A program made the position numbers and the translations under genes. The notes under the pieces are model-generated. The model had not been told where the DNA came from. It saw nothing but the letters and a program-made list of their open reading frames with translations, and searched no databases. From a virus, in the IMG/VR virus record IMGVR_UViG_3300034683_000215, positions 1 through 58,680 of that record: a stretch of 58,680 nucleotides of DNA; one strand, given 5' to 3'. Shown piece after piece: positions 18,134 to 25,544 of the stretch. Position 1 is the first letter of the stretch. Each line of letters starts with the position of its first letter.

Positions 18134-18352
18134 ATGTTGAAAAACTATTTACAAGATTTAGAAGAAATGAGCGAGCGTAATGCAGAATTTAGCGAGTATT
18201 ACCATATGTTATTAAATGGCATTGATGATCTTGAAGGCAATGACAAACCACTATTTGTTTATAGCCTGATGAACGCCATTAGAGATATTGGCTATGAGAA
18301 CGGAAAGCGAGCGGCAAACGAAGCAATGAAGAAATTTTTAAATTGCAGCTAA
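18134..18352 (+). CDS. Hypothetical array protein (72 aa)
   Basis: 72 residues, acidic and helical. It has a short leader ending AAAACGAAATATT before ATG, and its stop TAA is part of GCTAACGG at 18348, the left boundary motif of the next element. No known family. Confidence 0.65.
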   Translation: MLKNYLQDLEEMSERNAEFSEYYHMLLNGIDDLEGNDKPLFVYSLMNAIRDIGYENGKRAANEAMKKFLNCS

Positions 18353-18389
18353 CGGACAGGTATATGAGCCGTGCGGATTAACCTACTAA
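18348..18389 (+). repeat. Partial boundary element after the 72-aa gene
   Basis: It begins GCTAACGG (with the gene's stop codon inside), followed by a weak AGGT...ACCT pairing. A right-hand TGTTAGC is absent, so this looks like a degenerate copy. Confidence 0.35.
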
Positions 18390-18434
18390 CAATTGAACGA
18401 GGTACACAGTAATAATTTTAAAATATTTTTAGGG

Positions 18435-18611
18435 ATGGAAAAAATAAAAGTAAAAATACCAGAAAAATGTAAAGATTGTGTTTACGTGAATAAAAAAGGA
18501 AATTGTTGGGCTTTGAAAGATAAATGCAACCCAAACAGTATGAATTGTGATTATAGGAAAGATGAAGAGGCGAGCTACAAACGCAAGCATGGCTTATATA
18601 CCATGTTGTAG
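18435..18611 (+). CDS. Small Cys-rich protein (58 aa)
   Basis: The ATG at 18435 is chosen because it is preceded by ATTTTTAGGG, the same leader found before the adenine-methyltransferase start at 33147. The product has six cysteines in a CKDC...CWAL..KC...NC pattern, suggesting a small zinc-binding fold, and is otherwise basic. The stop TAG lies in the 9-bp inverted repeat GTTGTAGCA/TGCTACAAC. Function unknown. Confidence 0.6.
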   Translation: MEKIKVKIPEKCKDCVYVNKKGNCWALKDKCNPNSMNCDYRKDEEASYKRKHGLYTML

Positions 18612-18633
18612 CATTGTTTTAATGTGCTACAAC
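18605..18633 (+). repeat. Hairpin GTTGTAGCA / TGCTACAAC
   Basis: A perfect 9-bp inverted repeat with an 11-base loop that overlaps the stop of the 58-aa gene. It lacks a T-run, so a terminator is less likely than another boundary element of this array. Confidence 0.6.
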
Positions 18634-18730
18634 GTAAAAGTGTATGGTGTCGGTTGCACTTCAAAAACCTACTGACCTACGAACGAGTGATAAACCTCCA
18701 CGTTTACGAGCGTGGCAAAACTTAAATAAA

Positions 18731-18997
18731 ATGAGAAGACATACACAAACGATTGAAGAATGTGAACACTGTGGAAAAGTATTTGAAGCAGGAGAAGATT
18801 ACTGGAAAGATGCACATAATAAATGCTACTGTGTTGATAATGCGTGTGGGTGGGAAGATGACGATACGAGTGACAGCAACTGCACTATACACGGTGTTAG
18901 CAATCCGTTAAGTTGCGATGGTTGCAAATACAACGGTACGACTAATGACGACCTTTGCGTAACTTGCGGAGATACATATAAAAACAAAGCAACTTAA
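18731..18997 (+). CDS. Cys-rich array protein, probable chimera (88 aa)
   Basis: The ATG at 18731 follows an AT-rich leader and opens MRRHTQTIEECEHCGK. The N-terminal half has CxxC and CxC pairs like a zinc ribbon. Around residue 58 it reads SNCTIHGVSN over TATACACGGTGTTAGCA, and it then continues with a second Cys-rich part (CDGC, CVTC). The SNC.I..VSN junction and the following Cys-rich part recur at the end of the 100-aa protein at 30550-30852, which has a different N-terminus. This suggests shuffling of gene ends. Function unknown. Confidence 0.6.
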   Translation: MRRHTQTIEECEHCGKVFEAGEDYWKDAHNKCYCVDNACGWEDDDTSDSNCTIHGVSNPLSCDGCKYNGTTNDDLCVTCGDTYKNKAT

Positions 18998-19002
18998 TTG
19001 TT

Positions 19003-19100
19003 GGTAACGTTTTGCGTATATACGAGGTACGCCAAACGATAAATTTAAAATTATAAACAAATGCTTGTAGGCGTATCTTGTATATACGCTGTTAGCACCA
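19003..19100 (+). repeat. attC-like palindromic element (98 bp)
   Basis: GCGTATATACGAGGTACGCC (19014-19033) pairs with the reverse complement of 19070-19089 at 17 of 20 positions, across an AT-rich loop. The outer ends are GGTAACG and CTGTTAGCACC. This is the clearest large palindrome of the plus-strand array. Confidence 0.75.
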
Positions 19101-19104
19101 ATAC
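19092..19104 (+). repeat. 13-bp inverted repeat flanking a small gene, left
   Basis: TTAGCACCAATAC is the exact reverse complement of 19343-19355. The pair encloses the gene at 19113-19355, and the right copy contains its stop codon. Confidence 0.75.
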
Positions 19105-19112
19105 GGATTATT

Positions 19113-19355
19113 ATGGAAGATTTTAGATTTACAACAATAGAACCGCTTTTAACAAATGCAGACGCAATGGATTGGTTTTTAAATGAACATTTTTATGAAG
19201 TGTTTGATGAAGATGCAATTTTTCTGAATTACAATGATGGTTATGCAGAAGTGATTGATGGTAAAGGACAAAAATGGGGATTACACGCAAGTGGTGATGG
19301 TGATTTTGTTAGTCACAGAATTAGATTTGAAGCACTAACGAAGTATTGGTGCTAA
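19113..19355 (+). CDS. Hypothetical acidic protein in a 13-bp inverted-repeat frame (80 aa)
   Basis: 80 residues, strongly acidic and aromatic (EDFRFTTIEPLLTNADAMDWF...). Small acidic phage proteins are sometimes DNA mimics or inhibitors, but that is only a possibility here. The gene is flanked by a perfect 13-bp inverted repeat and lies between two boundary elements, so it looks like a discrete insertable unit. Confidence 0.6.
   Translation: MEDFRFTTIEPLLTNADAMDWFLNEHFYEVFDEDAIFLNYNDGYAEVIDGKGQKWGLHASGDGDFVSHRIRFEALTKYWC
19343..19355 (+). repeat. 13-bp inverted repeat flanking a small gene, right
   Basis: GTATTGGTGCTAA, the exact reverse complement of 19092-19104. The final TAA is the stop codon of the enclosed gene. 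Confidence 0.75.
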
Positions 19356-19374
19356 AGAAAAAATAAATATAAAA

Positions 19375-19725
19375 ATGAGTTTAACTGTACGATTAATAGA
19401 AAATAATAAATGCCTCTTTGAGGCAAATATTACACATAATTTAATCCCCATGGCTAAAAAAGTAGGTGTTTACGAAGCATGTTGGCGACCCTACAAAATA
19501 TACGATATAGAAGATGATTTAGAAGATTCGGTTGAAGTAAAAGCCAGAGATATTATATATTTTCTGGTAAGAGGTGTGGTAAAATTAAAGCGTTCTCCCG
19601 AAACTTTCAGAAAATACGATTCCCCTAATGGCTGGGGAACATATGATAATTTTCTACCCTGGTTGGAAAGTTATCTAGCTGCTTGTGAAAAACACCCTAA
19701 TGCAATAATCAAAGTTTATAGATAA
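19375..19725 (+). CDS. Conserved phage protein of unknown function (116 aa)
   Basis: It contains NITHNLIPMAKKVGVYEACWRP and SPNGWGTYDNFLPWLESYLAAC, two blocks I recognise from a phage protein family found next to recombination or replication genes in many phages; no function is known to me. Its stop overlaps the ATG of the exonuclease gene, so it belongs to the recombination operon rather than to the cassette-like array. Confidence 0.65.
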   Translation: MSLTVRLIENNKCLFEANITHNLIPMAKKVGVYEACWRPYKIYDIEDDLEDSVEVKARDIIYFLVRGVVKLKRSPETFRKYDSPNGWGTYDNFLPWLESYLAACEKHPNAIIKVYR

Positions 19726-20609
19726 TGGATATAAAAAAAACAAGAAAAGGTAACCTAGGGTCCAGCGACGCCAAGATGGTTGCCAAAATAGCAAAACTTG
19801 GAAAAATTTCTAAATCTGATAAATTTAGAATAGCAGAAGTATTGGGCTTGTACGAAACGCCAAATGTTTATACATCTGCTATGAGGGAGGGACACGAGGT
19901 TGAGGAGTTGTTTTATCAGGCCATCTTGCAAAATTTTAGCGGGGCCAAAAGCAATCCTATTTTTGTCAGCGTAATAAAGCCAAAGCATTTCAATATAATC
20001 AACCACATAGATGTAGAAGTTGAGAAAGAAGATAAGGTGCTTTGGTTTGAGCATAAGGCTACAAAGCACCAATCAATTGATGAGGTAGAAGAGGAATATA
20101 AGTGGCAGCTCCAATGGCATATGATGCTCTTGAAAGAACGTGCTTGTGAGAAAGGCTACTCATTAAAATTAGCATGGTTTAACACCACGACGAAAGAGTT
20201 TTCTTATAAGGAAATTCAAGAAGTCCCCGAAATGATAGAGCATCTTAAGAAGGGGATTGAAATAATCGACCAAGCGTGCGAAAAATTTGAATGGGAAAAG
20301 CCTGAGGAATTACCAGTTGAATATTTGGCAGCCCCTGTGCAGAAAAAGGTGGAAGAGGTAGCGTCAGCGTTGAGGGAGATAGATAATCTCAACAAAAAAG
20401 TAGAAGAATTCAAGAAAAAATTATTAGATATTATGTTGTCTAATAATATAAAATCAATCAAAAATGATTATATCTCGATAACACTAGTTCCAGAGAGCGA
20501 AACGGTTACATTTGACGCTAAAAAATTCAAAGCCGAGAATAAAGAATTATCGGAGAAATACAGCAAGGTAGTAAAGAAAAAACCATACATCATGATCAAA
20601 ACGAAATGA
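19725..20609 (+). CDS. YqaJ / lambda-exonuclease-like recombination nuclease
   Basis: A 294-residue PD-(D/E)XK nuclease. GNLGSSDAKMVAKI (about 9-22) is the usual N-terminal motif. The catalytic core is NHIDVEV (Asp about 96) then WFEHKAT (Glu 109, Lys 111) and a following glutamine helix (WQLQWHM). A Lys-rich coiled C-terminus follows. It overlaps the downstream recT by 4 bases. This is the classic exonuclease/annealase pair, in which the nuclease resects double-stranded ends for RecT-mediated annealing during phage recombination and replication. Confidence 0.8.
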   Translation: MDIKKTRKGNLGSSDAKMVAKIAKLGKISKSDKFRIAEVLGLYETPNVYTSAMREGHEVEELFYQAILQNFSGAKSNPIFVSVIKPKHFNIINHIDVEVEKEDKVLWFEHKATKHQSIDEVEEEYKWQLQWHMMLLKERACEKGYSLKLAWFNTTTKEFSYKEIQEVPEMIEHLKKGIEIIDQACEKFEWEKPEELPVEYLAAPVQKKVEEVASALREIDNLNKKVEEFKKKLLDIMLSNNIKSIKNDYISITLVPESETVTFDAKKFKAENKELSEKYSKVVKKKPYIMIKTK

Positions 20610-21358
20610 ACGAGATAAAGAAATTCTTTAAGCAGGACGAGGTGGAAGAAAAGTTTCGCCTTCTGTTAGGCGAAAGGGCACCTCAATTTTTGACCTCGGT
20701 TATGCAAGCCGTGTCGGAAAACTATGATTTGCAATATGTGGACCCTAAGTCCATTTATGGTGCAGCAGTAACAGCAGCCCTTATTAACCTGCCAATCAAC
20801 AAAAATTTGGGATTTGCCCATATAGTTCCATATAAAGGTGTGGCACAATTCCAAATGGGTTGGAAGGGTTTTGTTCAGTTGGCTCATAGGACTAATCAAT
20901 TTGTAAGGATAAACCCTACGGATGTGATGGAAGGAGAGATAATCGAGCGAGATCGGCTAACGGGTGATATGAAATTTAAGTGGCTGCCCGATTCGGAAAG
21001 AAAAGGGCTTGAACCGATAGGGTATGTTTCATATTTTCGACTGGTCAATGGGTTTGAAAGCACCTTCTATATGACTTCAGAAGAGCTCGATGCTCATGCT
21101 AAAAAATATTCAGAGGCTTATAGAAATAACAATGGACCTTGGGTGAATGATAAACCCGCCATGTGCAGGAAAACCGTTATTAAATTAAACCTAAGCAAGA
21201 ACGCACCTCTATCTTTGGATATGCAAAGAGCAATAATGTTCGACCAAGGAGTAACGTTCGACGGAGAAACGGTGGAATACGTGGATAATCCTGAAATAGA
21301 GATTATCGACGAGAAACAAAAAGCCATCGCTGAGAAACTGAATGGCATATTAGATTAA
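20606..21358 (+). CDS. recT: RecT-family single-strand annealing protein
   Basis: 250 residues. The RecT signature is clear: YDLQYVDPKSIYGAAVTAA (about 36-55), LPINKNLGFAHIVPY (about 59-73) and FQMGWKGFVQLAHRT (about 78-92), then a C-terminal acidic tail. It anneals complementary single strands exposed by the adjacent nuclease. The gene is translationally coupled to that nuclease (ATGA overlap). Confidence 0.9.
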   Translation: MNEIKKFFKQDEVEEKFRLLLGERAPQFLTSVMQAVSENYDLQYVDPKSIYGAAVTAALINLPINKNLGFAHIVPYKGVAQFQMGWKGFVQLAHRTNQFVRINPTDVMEGEIIERDRLTGDMKFKWLPDSERKGLEPIGYVSYFRLVNGFESTFYMTSEELDAHAKKYSEAYRNNNGPWVNDKPAMCRKTVIKLNLSKNAPLSLDMQRAIMFDQGVTFDGETVEYVDNPEIEIIDEKQKAIAEKLNGILD

Positions 21359-21378
21359 CTTTTCTCAAGATTTATTCG

Positions 21379-21386
21379 TATTTTTG
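21379..21386 (+). promoter_or_regulatory. -7 element TATTTTTG
   Basis: It resembles the duplicated promoter (…TTCTCAAGA…TTCGTATTTTTGTAGT), with the start codon about 20 bases downstream, and probably drives the small genes and primase up to 24442. Confidence 0.6.
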
Positions 21387-21399
21387 TAGTATAAAAATA

Positions 21400-21687
21400 A
21401 TGGTTATGGAAATCACATTAAACAAAGATGAGTTAAGGTACATCAGAGAAGGGCTTGATCTATTAGATAAAAAGCCCATAAAAATAAATAAGCATTTGTC
21501 GATGATGTACAATTTTGACCAGGAAAATTTTTGCTATTCGTTCTTTATCGGAATGGATTGTGTAGATGAACTAATATCAGGTGACGTATTATTATACGTA
21601 AACGAGCTCATTGAGGCTATTTTTAGCCCAAATAAGCCTCGAATTTCTAATTTAGGTAGTTATCATAGATCAGTAAATTTTAAGTGA
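21400..21687 (+). CDS. Hypothetical protein (95 aa)
   Basis: Acidic and helical, with no membrane segment; an alternative ATG at 21406 would remove two residues. First gene after the TATTTTTG promoter, in a run of small overlapping genes that ends with the primase. Not recognised. Confidence 0.6.
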   Translation: MVMEITLNKDELRYIREGLDLLDKKPIKINKHLSMMYNFDQENFCYSFFIGMDCVDELISGDVLLYVNELIEAIFSPNKPRISNLGSYHRSVNFK

Positions 21688-21691
21688 AAAT

Positions 21692-21862
21692 ATGGAAGAA
21701 AAAAGGCTAAAAGAAGAAATAATTAAGTTGCTATATGAATACGGACAAGCAACATTAGTAACCAAGGCATTCGTCCCGGAAATAGATTTTGTCCCTTTAG
21801 CAGATGATTTAGTAAATCTTTTTAAATTATTTAAAGAAAATGAACAAAAAGATTCTCTATAA
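21692..21862 (+). CDS. Hypothetical small protein (56 aa)
   Basis: ATG at 21692 directly after the previous stop; 56 codons ending TAA at 21860, overlapping the next gene by 23 bases. The product is amphipathic and helical (MEEKRLKEEIIKLLYEYG...), charged at both ends. The tight spacing in a continuous operon supports it as a real gene; function unknown. Confidence 0.6.
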   Translation: MEEKRLKEEIIKLLYEYGQATLVTKAFVPEIDFVPLADDLVNLFKLFKENEQKDSL

Positions 21863-22139
21863 GTTAGCCGAGGCAATAGCCGATAGTAGCTTTCCTGACG
21901 GGACGTATGAATATGAGGTGGGAAGATTATTATTTCGAGTTACGTTAGATGTTGACGTAATCGTAATTGACCCAGGAAGTTATTACACACCTCCTGAATA
22001 TCAAGCAGCCATTTCGGTGAGAGAAGTTGAGTGTTATATCGGTGGGCATCTAGTCGAATTGGATTATTATGTGGCAGAGGCATTAGAATACATTCTTGTT
22101 AAGGATTATGGTTGTACATACTTAATCGATGAATTATGA
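21840..22139 (+). CDS. Hypothetical acidic protein (99 aa)
   Basis: 99 residues, acidic, with alternating hydrophobic and Tyr-rich strands (VDVIVIDPGSYYTPPEY). Overlaps both neighbours in an operon of small genes. No recognised domain. Confidence 0.6.
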   Translation: MNKKILYKLAEAIADSSFPDGTYEYEVGRLLFRVTLDVDVIVIDPGSYYTPPEYQAAISVREVECYIGGHLVELDYYVAEALEYILVKDYGCTYLIDEL

Positions 22140-22438
22140 AAATATATTTAGAGCAGCCCGATTTAGAGGTTATGTCAGAATCTGCCGTTAAGCAGTTATT
22201 TGGGTTAGAAAAATTCGTAACTATAACAGTTTCATCTGATGACCTCGTAATCGACCTGTGGTTATATGTGAACCCAAATGTCAGTATAGATGACGAAGAA
22301 TCCAAGTATCTTTTCATGGGTTATAGCGCCTATATTGCTTATGTCGAAGTTGATGTAAGTAATATAGACGACTTATTCAATTTAATCGTAAATAAGATAT
22401 GGGAAAGTTCAAACGAGGAGATAGAGTGGCCGTGCTAG
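22136..22438 (+). CDS. Hypothetical acidic protein (100 aa)
   Basis: 100 residues, acidic, with a beta-rich middle. ATGA overlap with the preceding gene indicates coupled translation. Similar in size and acidity to its upstream neighbour, but I see no clear homology between them. Confidence 0.6.
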   Translation: MKIYLEQPDLEVMSESAVKQLFGLEKFVTITVSSDDLVIDLWLYVNPNVSIDDEESKYLFMGYSAYIAYVEVDVSNIDDLFNLIVNKIWESSNEEIEWPC

Positions 22439-22656
22439 AGGGCTGCTCATCATGGATGAAGAAACACGACCTTTGGATGAGAGAAATGGGAAAATCTATC
22501 GATTTCATGGAAGGGGAAGTTGTCGTAGATGCATCTCATTTAAAGGGTGATGATGCTTATTATGGCGTCGATCTAGGTTTTAAGTTTTTAGTTGGTATAA
22601 ATCCTAAATTTCTAAAATTATGTTCACCAGAAGAAAAGTCAAAAGAGAACTTGTAG
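22399..22656 (+). CDS. Hypothetical protein (85 aa)
   Basis: It begins MGKFKRGDRVAVLEGCSSWM, which resembles the start of a small SH3-like or KOW-type beta barrel (KRGDRVAV). Overlaps its neighbours on both sides. Function unknown. Confidence 0.55.
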   Translation: MGKFKRGDRVAVLEGCSSWMKKHDLWMREMGKSIDFMEGEVVVDASHLKGDDAYYGVDLGFKFLVGINPKFLKLCSPEEKSKENL

Positions 22657-22937
22657 GCCGTCTAAAAAATAAAGGCTACCAAGTGGTTATCGTGTCTCAT
22701 ATTTACAAGACTGTAGATGTAATAGCCTATAACACCTATCGGGACCTTTACCTAAAGGTGAAAATAGGTCGATTAAAGAAAAGAGACATTCAGTTTTATT
22801 TGAAAATGCGAGCAGAGGGGAAATATTTTTCTTATATCCGCTGCTTGGATGATATTGAAAAGGTTATAAGGCACAATGTTATCCCATTAAGGGACGACCA
22901 TGAAAGGCAAATAAAACGTTTTATAAATAACTTGTAA
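22620..22937 (+). CDS. Hypothetical basic protein (105 aa)
   Basis: Strongly basic (RRKVKRELVGRLKNKGYQVVIVSHIYK...), suggesting nucleic-acid contact. The alpha/beta pattern with D/T-V-D-V-I-A-Y resembles a small nuclease-like core, but no full catalytic set can be pointed out. It belongs to the run of overlapping genes that ends with the primase. Confidence 0.55.
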   Translation: MFTRRKVKRELVGRLKNKGYQVVIVSHIYKTVDVIAYNTYRDLYLKVKIGRLKKRDIQFYLKMRAEGKYFSYIRCLDDIEKVIRHNVIPLRDDHERQIKRFINNL

Positions 22938-22940
22938 ATC

Positions 22941-23390
22941 ATGATAAGAGAAATTGCTTTAACGGATGATAATCCGCTGGAATATCTATCTATAAATATA
23001 TTTCAGCTGCCTAAGTCCGATTATAAGGTGGTCGGATATTTAGGGGAAGTTTTAAACTTCGTAAATAGAAAGTCAGCAGCAAAAAGTTATTTCGATTTGC
23101 TTTTTGCTTCGGAGGCCGAAAAAAGATTTATATTCGATTATTTGGAAAGGTTACGCTTAATCGAAAGGATAGGGGAGGAATATAGCGTAACAAAAGAAGG
23201 GAATGAGTTAATAAATGCGCTTAACGAGTTATACATTCGGCATGTAGGTATTTGCTCCTCCTGCAATGAAAAACTTGGGCCAATTAGGTTTAACGAGTAC
23301 CTATCAACGCATGAAGCCGTGTATGAGTTTATGTGCGACGAATGCGCCGATATGTATGAGGAATTACTGTATGGCTGGACGAGCGTTTAA
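22941..23390 (+). CDS. Winged-helix and zinc-ribbon-like protein (149 aa)
   Basis: The first 90 residues look like a winged helix (FDYLERLRLIERIGEEYSVTKEGNELINAL). The C-terminal part carries CSSCNEKLG and CDECADM, two CxxC pairs able to hold one zinc. The plan suggests a small DNA-binding regulator or a replication accessory factor. Its last 20 bases overlap the HNH gene. Confidence 0.55.
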   Translation: MIREIALTDDNPLEYLSINIFQLPKSDYKVVGYLGEVLNFVNRKSAAKSYFDLLFASEAEKRFIFDYLERLRLIERIGEEYSVTKEGNELINALNELYIRHVGICSSCNEKLGPIRFNEYLSTHEAVYEFMCDECADMYEELLYGWTSV

Positions 23391-23718
23391 CTTTACCTAC
23401 TTGAGAAGCGTATTAAGGAGAGCCTGGATGCGCTCACCTGAGCGAGGAATTGCCTTACAAAGGGCATTCGTAGAAAAACGCCCAAATGAAAAAGGTCGCT
23501 TGGTAAAGATGTACATGTGCGCATATTGCGGTAAAGTATTACCAGCCAAAGATGTGCAGATAGATCATATTAAAAATGTGGGGACGCTAAAAGATTTTGA
23601 TGACCTGCCCGATTTTGTCAGAAATTTATTCTGCGATGCTTCGGAATTGCAGGTGTTATGCAAGGAGTGCCATAAAGAAAAGACAAAAAAAGAGAGATAT
23701 GGTAAACGTAGCTCTTGA
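23371..23718 (+). CDS. HNH endonuclease-like protein
   Basis: The start ATG at 23371 (MAGRAFNFTYLRSVLRRAW) is preferred over upstream ATGs, which would overlap the previous gene by 125 bases. The zinc-finger HNH core reads CAYCGKVLPAKDVQIDHI ... LQVLCKECHKEKT, with two CxxC/H pairs and the Asp-His of the metal finger. Proteins of this size near phage primases may cut DNA nonspecifically or at nicks. The gene overlaps the primase start by 20 bases. Confidence 0.75.
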   Translation: MAGRAFNFTYLRSVLRRAWMRSPERGIALQRAFVEKRPNEKGRLVKMYMCAYCGKVLPAKDVQIDHIKNVGTLKDFDDLPDFVRNLFCDASELQVLCKECHKEKTKKERYGKRSS

Positions 23719-24442
23719 ATACATGTTACACGGTTTAAAGCCGATACCATGCAAGGATAAAATTCCGATGATAAAAGGATGGCCCGATAAATACATTGCG
23801 CCTATTGAATTTACATACCCAGAAATAGCCATACAAACAGAGATTAATGGAATTGAGGTCATTGACATTGACAATAAGTCAGACAAAACCAAAAAAATTT
23901 TGAGCGCCTTATGGTCTTTCGGCACTGTTGTAAGCAAGACAAGAAGCGGAGGTTATCACTTAATTTATCGAACTGATTATCCTGAAAAGAATCAAAAACT
24001 AGCAAGAACCGCCGACGGATTAACCATTATCGAAACACGAGGTAAAAACGGGATAATCATCACGGAGCCAACGCCAGGATATGAGGTTATAAGGGGAAGT
24101 CTATTTAACATTCCTTATATTCCGCAATGCATCCGAGATGAAATGTTCGAGCTGTCGAAGTCCTTTAATGAGTACACGAGTAAACCCATCCAAACGTATT
24201 CGTTCGACGAAGAAAAGGAGCAGGATTACGAAGGGGCATTGCGTTTGCTTCTCGCCCACGGGTGGACGTTAACCGAATCAAATCGATTAAGAAGGCCTGG
24301 TAAAACTCGGGGATCATCCGCAACATGGGGTTTTACACCGATCCCTTTCGTTTTTTATGTTTTTTCGAGCAATGCGGCGCCTTTCGAAGCAAATAGAGCC
24401 TACTGCCCTAATCAGATTTTTAGCTTGCTCAATCATAGATAA
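23699..24442 (+). CDS. Prim-pol domain primase, short form
   Basis: The start at 23699 (MVNVALEYML) overlaps the HNH stop. The archaeo-eukaryotic-type primase/polymerase core is visible: GLKPIPCKDKIPMIKGWP, the metal-binding DID at about 56-58, SGGYHLIY with its histidine near 87, and the third-acid region. The C-terminus keeps the SATW...FYVFSSNAAPF pattern found just before the helicase domain in larger relatives, but the protein stops there at 247 residues. It probably makes primers or short strands; the helicase partner would have to come from the host. Confidence 0.75.
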   Translation: MVNVALEYMLHGLKPIPCKDKIPMIKGWPDKYIAPIEFTYPEIAIQTEINGIEVIDIDNKSDKTKKILSALWSFGTVVSKTRSGGYHLIYRTDYPEKNQKLARTADGLTIIETRGKNGIIITEPTPGYEVIRGSLFNIPYIPQCIRDEMFELSKSFNEYTSKPIQTYSFDEEKEQDYEGALRLLLAHGWTLTESNRLRRPGKTRGSSATWGFTPIPFVFYVFSSNAAPFEANRAYCPNQIFSLLNHR

Positions 24443-24509
24443 CCAAAATTAGCCCAAAAACAGGCCAATTTTTAAACGATCATCAATTAGCTAATGGTTT
24501 ATATTGAAT

Positions 24510-24539
24510 AAAAAAAAATAAGGGCTAAAATAGCCCTTA
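24510..24539 (-). terminator. Terminator between convergent operons
   Basis: TAAGGGCTA/TAGCCCTTA stem with a 3-base loop. Read on the minus strand it is followed by eight or more T. It closes the leftward transcript at 24560 and may also block the rightward one. Confidence 0.8.
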
Positions 24540-24559
24540 AAATTCAAAATTTAAGCTTT

Positions 24560-24820
24560 TTACTTTTGTTTAGATAATCTGTTCGAAACATAACTGACTA
24601 AAAAACCTCCAAAAAATGGTACTATAGGATAAAAGCATCCTGTTATAGCTAACAGGATGTAAGCTATTCGCTCCCGCTTGTCATTTTGATAAAACAAGCA
24701 TGATGGGAGCAACAAAAAAAGATACATTAGTGCGGGTATTTCACGAAATCCCAACAATATCAGAGCATTTAAAGAAAAAAACATTTCTGTAATTTTTGTT
24801 ATTTCATTAAGCAAATTCAA
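24560..24820 (-). CDS. Small membrane protein (86 aa)
   Basis: About three hydrophobic segments (LNALILLGF, ALMYLFLLLPSCLFY, IAYILLAITGCFYPIVPFFGGFLV) and a basic C-terminus. Last gene of the leftward transcript. Possibly involved in envelope modification or exclusion, but no family is recognised. Confidence 0.6.
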   Translation of the reverse strand: MNLLNEITKITEMFFSLNALILLGFREIPALMYLFLLLPSCLFYQNDKRERIAYILLAITGCFYPIVPFFGGFLVSYVSNRLSKQK

Positions 24821-24822
24821 AT

Positions 24823-24855
24823 AGCCTAGCCGCTTTTTTTTCCTGCGGCTAGGCT
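24823..24855 (-). terminator. Strong hairpin AGCCTAGCCGC / GCGGCTAGGCT
   Basis: A perfect 11-bp stem between two minus-strand genes. The T-run lies in the loop rather than after the stem, so it could be a pausing or RNA-processing hairpin instead of a standard terminator. Confidence 0.6.
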
Positions 24856-24862
24856 GGTAAAG

Positions 24863-25027
24863 TTACTTCTCAGGGGATAATATCCGTAAAATTTCAGCTG
24901 TTACCTTGGGAATCATAATTTGGTTTATTTCATCGTACAGCCCGACGATGTTTTCTGTATGGTCAACCTCTTTAACTGTTGTATAGTGGCAACCTGGTAA
25001 TGGTTTCCGATGGCAAAAATCGGACAT
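24863..25027 (-). CDS. Possible overlapping small protein (54 aa)
   Basis: ATG at 25027 opens 54 codons (MSDFCHRKPLPGCHYTT... ending ILRILSPEK) that extend past the end of the 147-aa frame and overlap its last 103 bases. The part beyond the overlap has normal protein composition. Either this is a separate small gene, or a frameshift has split it from the upstream frame. Confidence 0.4.
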   Translation of the reverse strand: MSDFCHRKPLPGCHYTTVKEVDHTENIVGLYDEINQIMIPKVTAEILRILSPEK

Positions 25028-25368
25028 TTTCCGTAATAAATAGAATTGTTTAAATAATTTACCGATGATAAAAGAGGTGTGTCATATATATTATGGATAA
25101 AATCAGTTTTTAAACTTTTTTCATTTGGATCGTAATATTCGATCCTACCAATAAAAGATGTGTCGATATGCGTATGCGAGTCAATATCTTTAGCTTTTTC
25201 GGGCCACCGATTGCCTTCATACGTTTCAACGTACCCAAAGCCCCAATACCAACCGCCATTCCATGATGGTGCTTCGAGCCAGTATCTTTTGCCATTTTTG
25301 TATTCCCCTAATAGGTATACATCTTTGCCAAAAAAATGGCTTTTCTGTTTCTTGATTTGTGTTTTCAT
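24925..25368 (-). CDS. Hypothetical protein (147 aa)
   Basis: A Trp/Tyr/Gly-rich stretch (YWLEAPSWNGGWYWGFGYVE) and Lys-rich ends; no signal peptide. Its C-terminal 34 codons overlap another open frame, so the exact end is uncertain. Same operon as the 53-aa gene upstream. Similar aromatic-rich proteins are common in Bacteroidota phages without known function. Confidence 0.55.
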   Translation of the reverse strand: MKTQIKKQKSHFFGKDVYLLGEYKNGKRYWLEAPSWNGGWYWGFGYVETYEGNRWPEKAKDIDSHTHIDTSFIGRIEYYDPNEKSLKTDFIHNIYDTPLLSSVNYLNNSIYYGKCPIFAIGNHYQVATIQQLKRLTIQKTSSGCTMK

Positions 25369-25370
25369 TG

Positions 25371-25532
25371 TTAGTAATTTTTACGGTTTTTTAGAATTTC
25401 CAGTTGCGTTTGCATCGGTAAAAAATCCAACGCGTTGGTATTGTAAACCTCACTAGTGAAATATTCATGGAGGTCTTTCATTTTGGTTCTGTCAACCCTA
25501 TTTCTACTTTTCTTTGCTTTCTTTGTTTTCAT
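25371..25532 (-). CDS. Small basic protein (53 aa)
   Basis: ATG at 25532, 53 codons. A Lys/Arg-rich N-terminus (MKTKKAKKSRNRVDRTKMK) is followed by an acidic-aromatic part. It fits exactly between two genes with 2 to 12 base gaps, which supports it as real. Possibly nucleic-acid binding; no family known. Confidence 0.6.
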   Translation of the reverse strand: MKTKKAKKSRNRVDRTKMKDLHEYFTSEVYNTNALDFLPMQTQLEILKNRKNY

Positions 25533-25544
25533 TTTTCAAATTGT

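Noticed and set aside
24823-24855. Reading the 11-bp hairpin as an attC-like site
   Set aside because: It lacks the TAACGG/TGTTAGC ends and lies outside the arrays; a terminator or processing hairpin is simpler.
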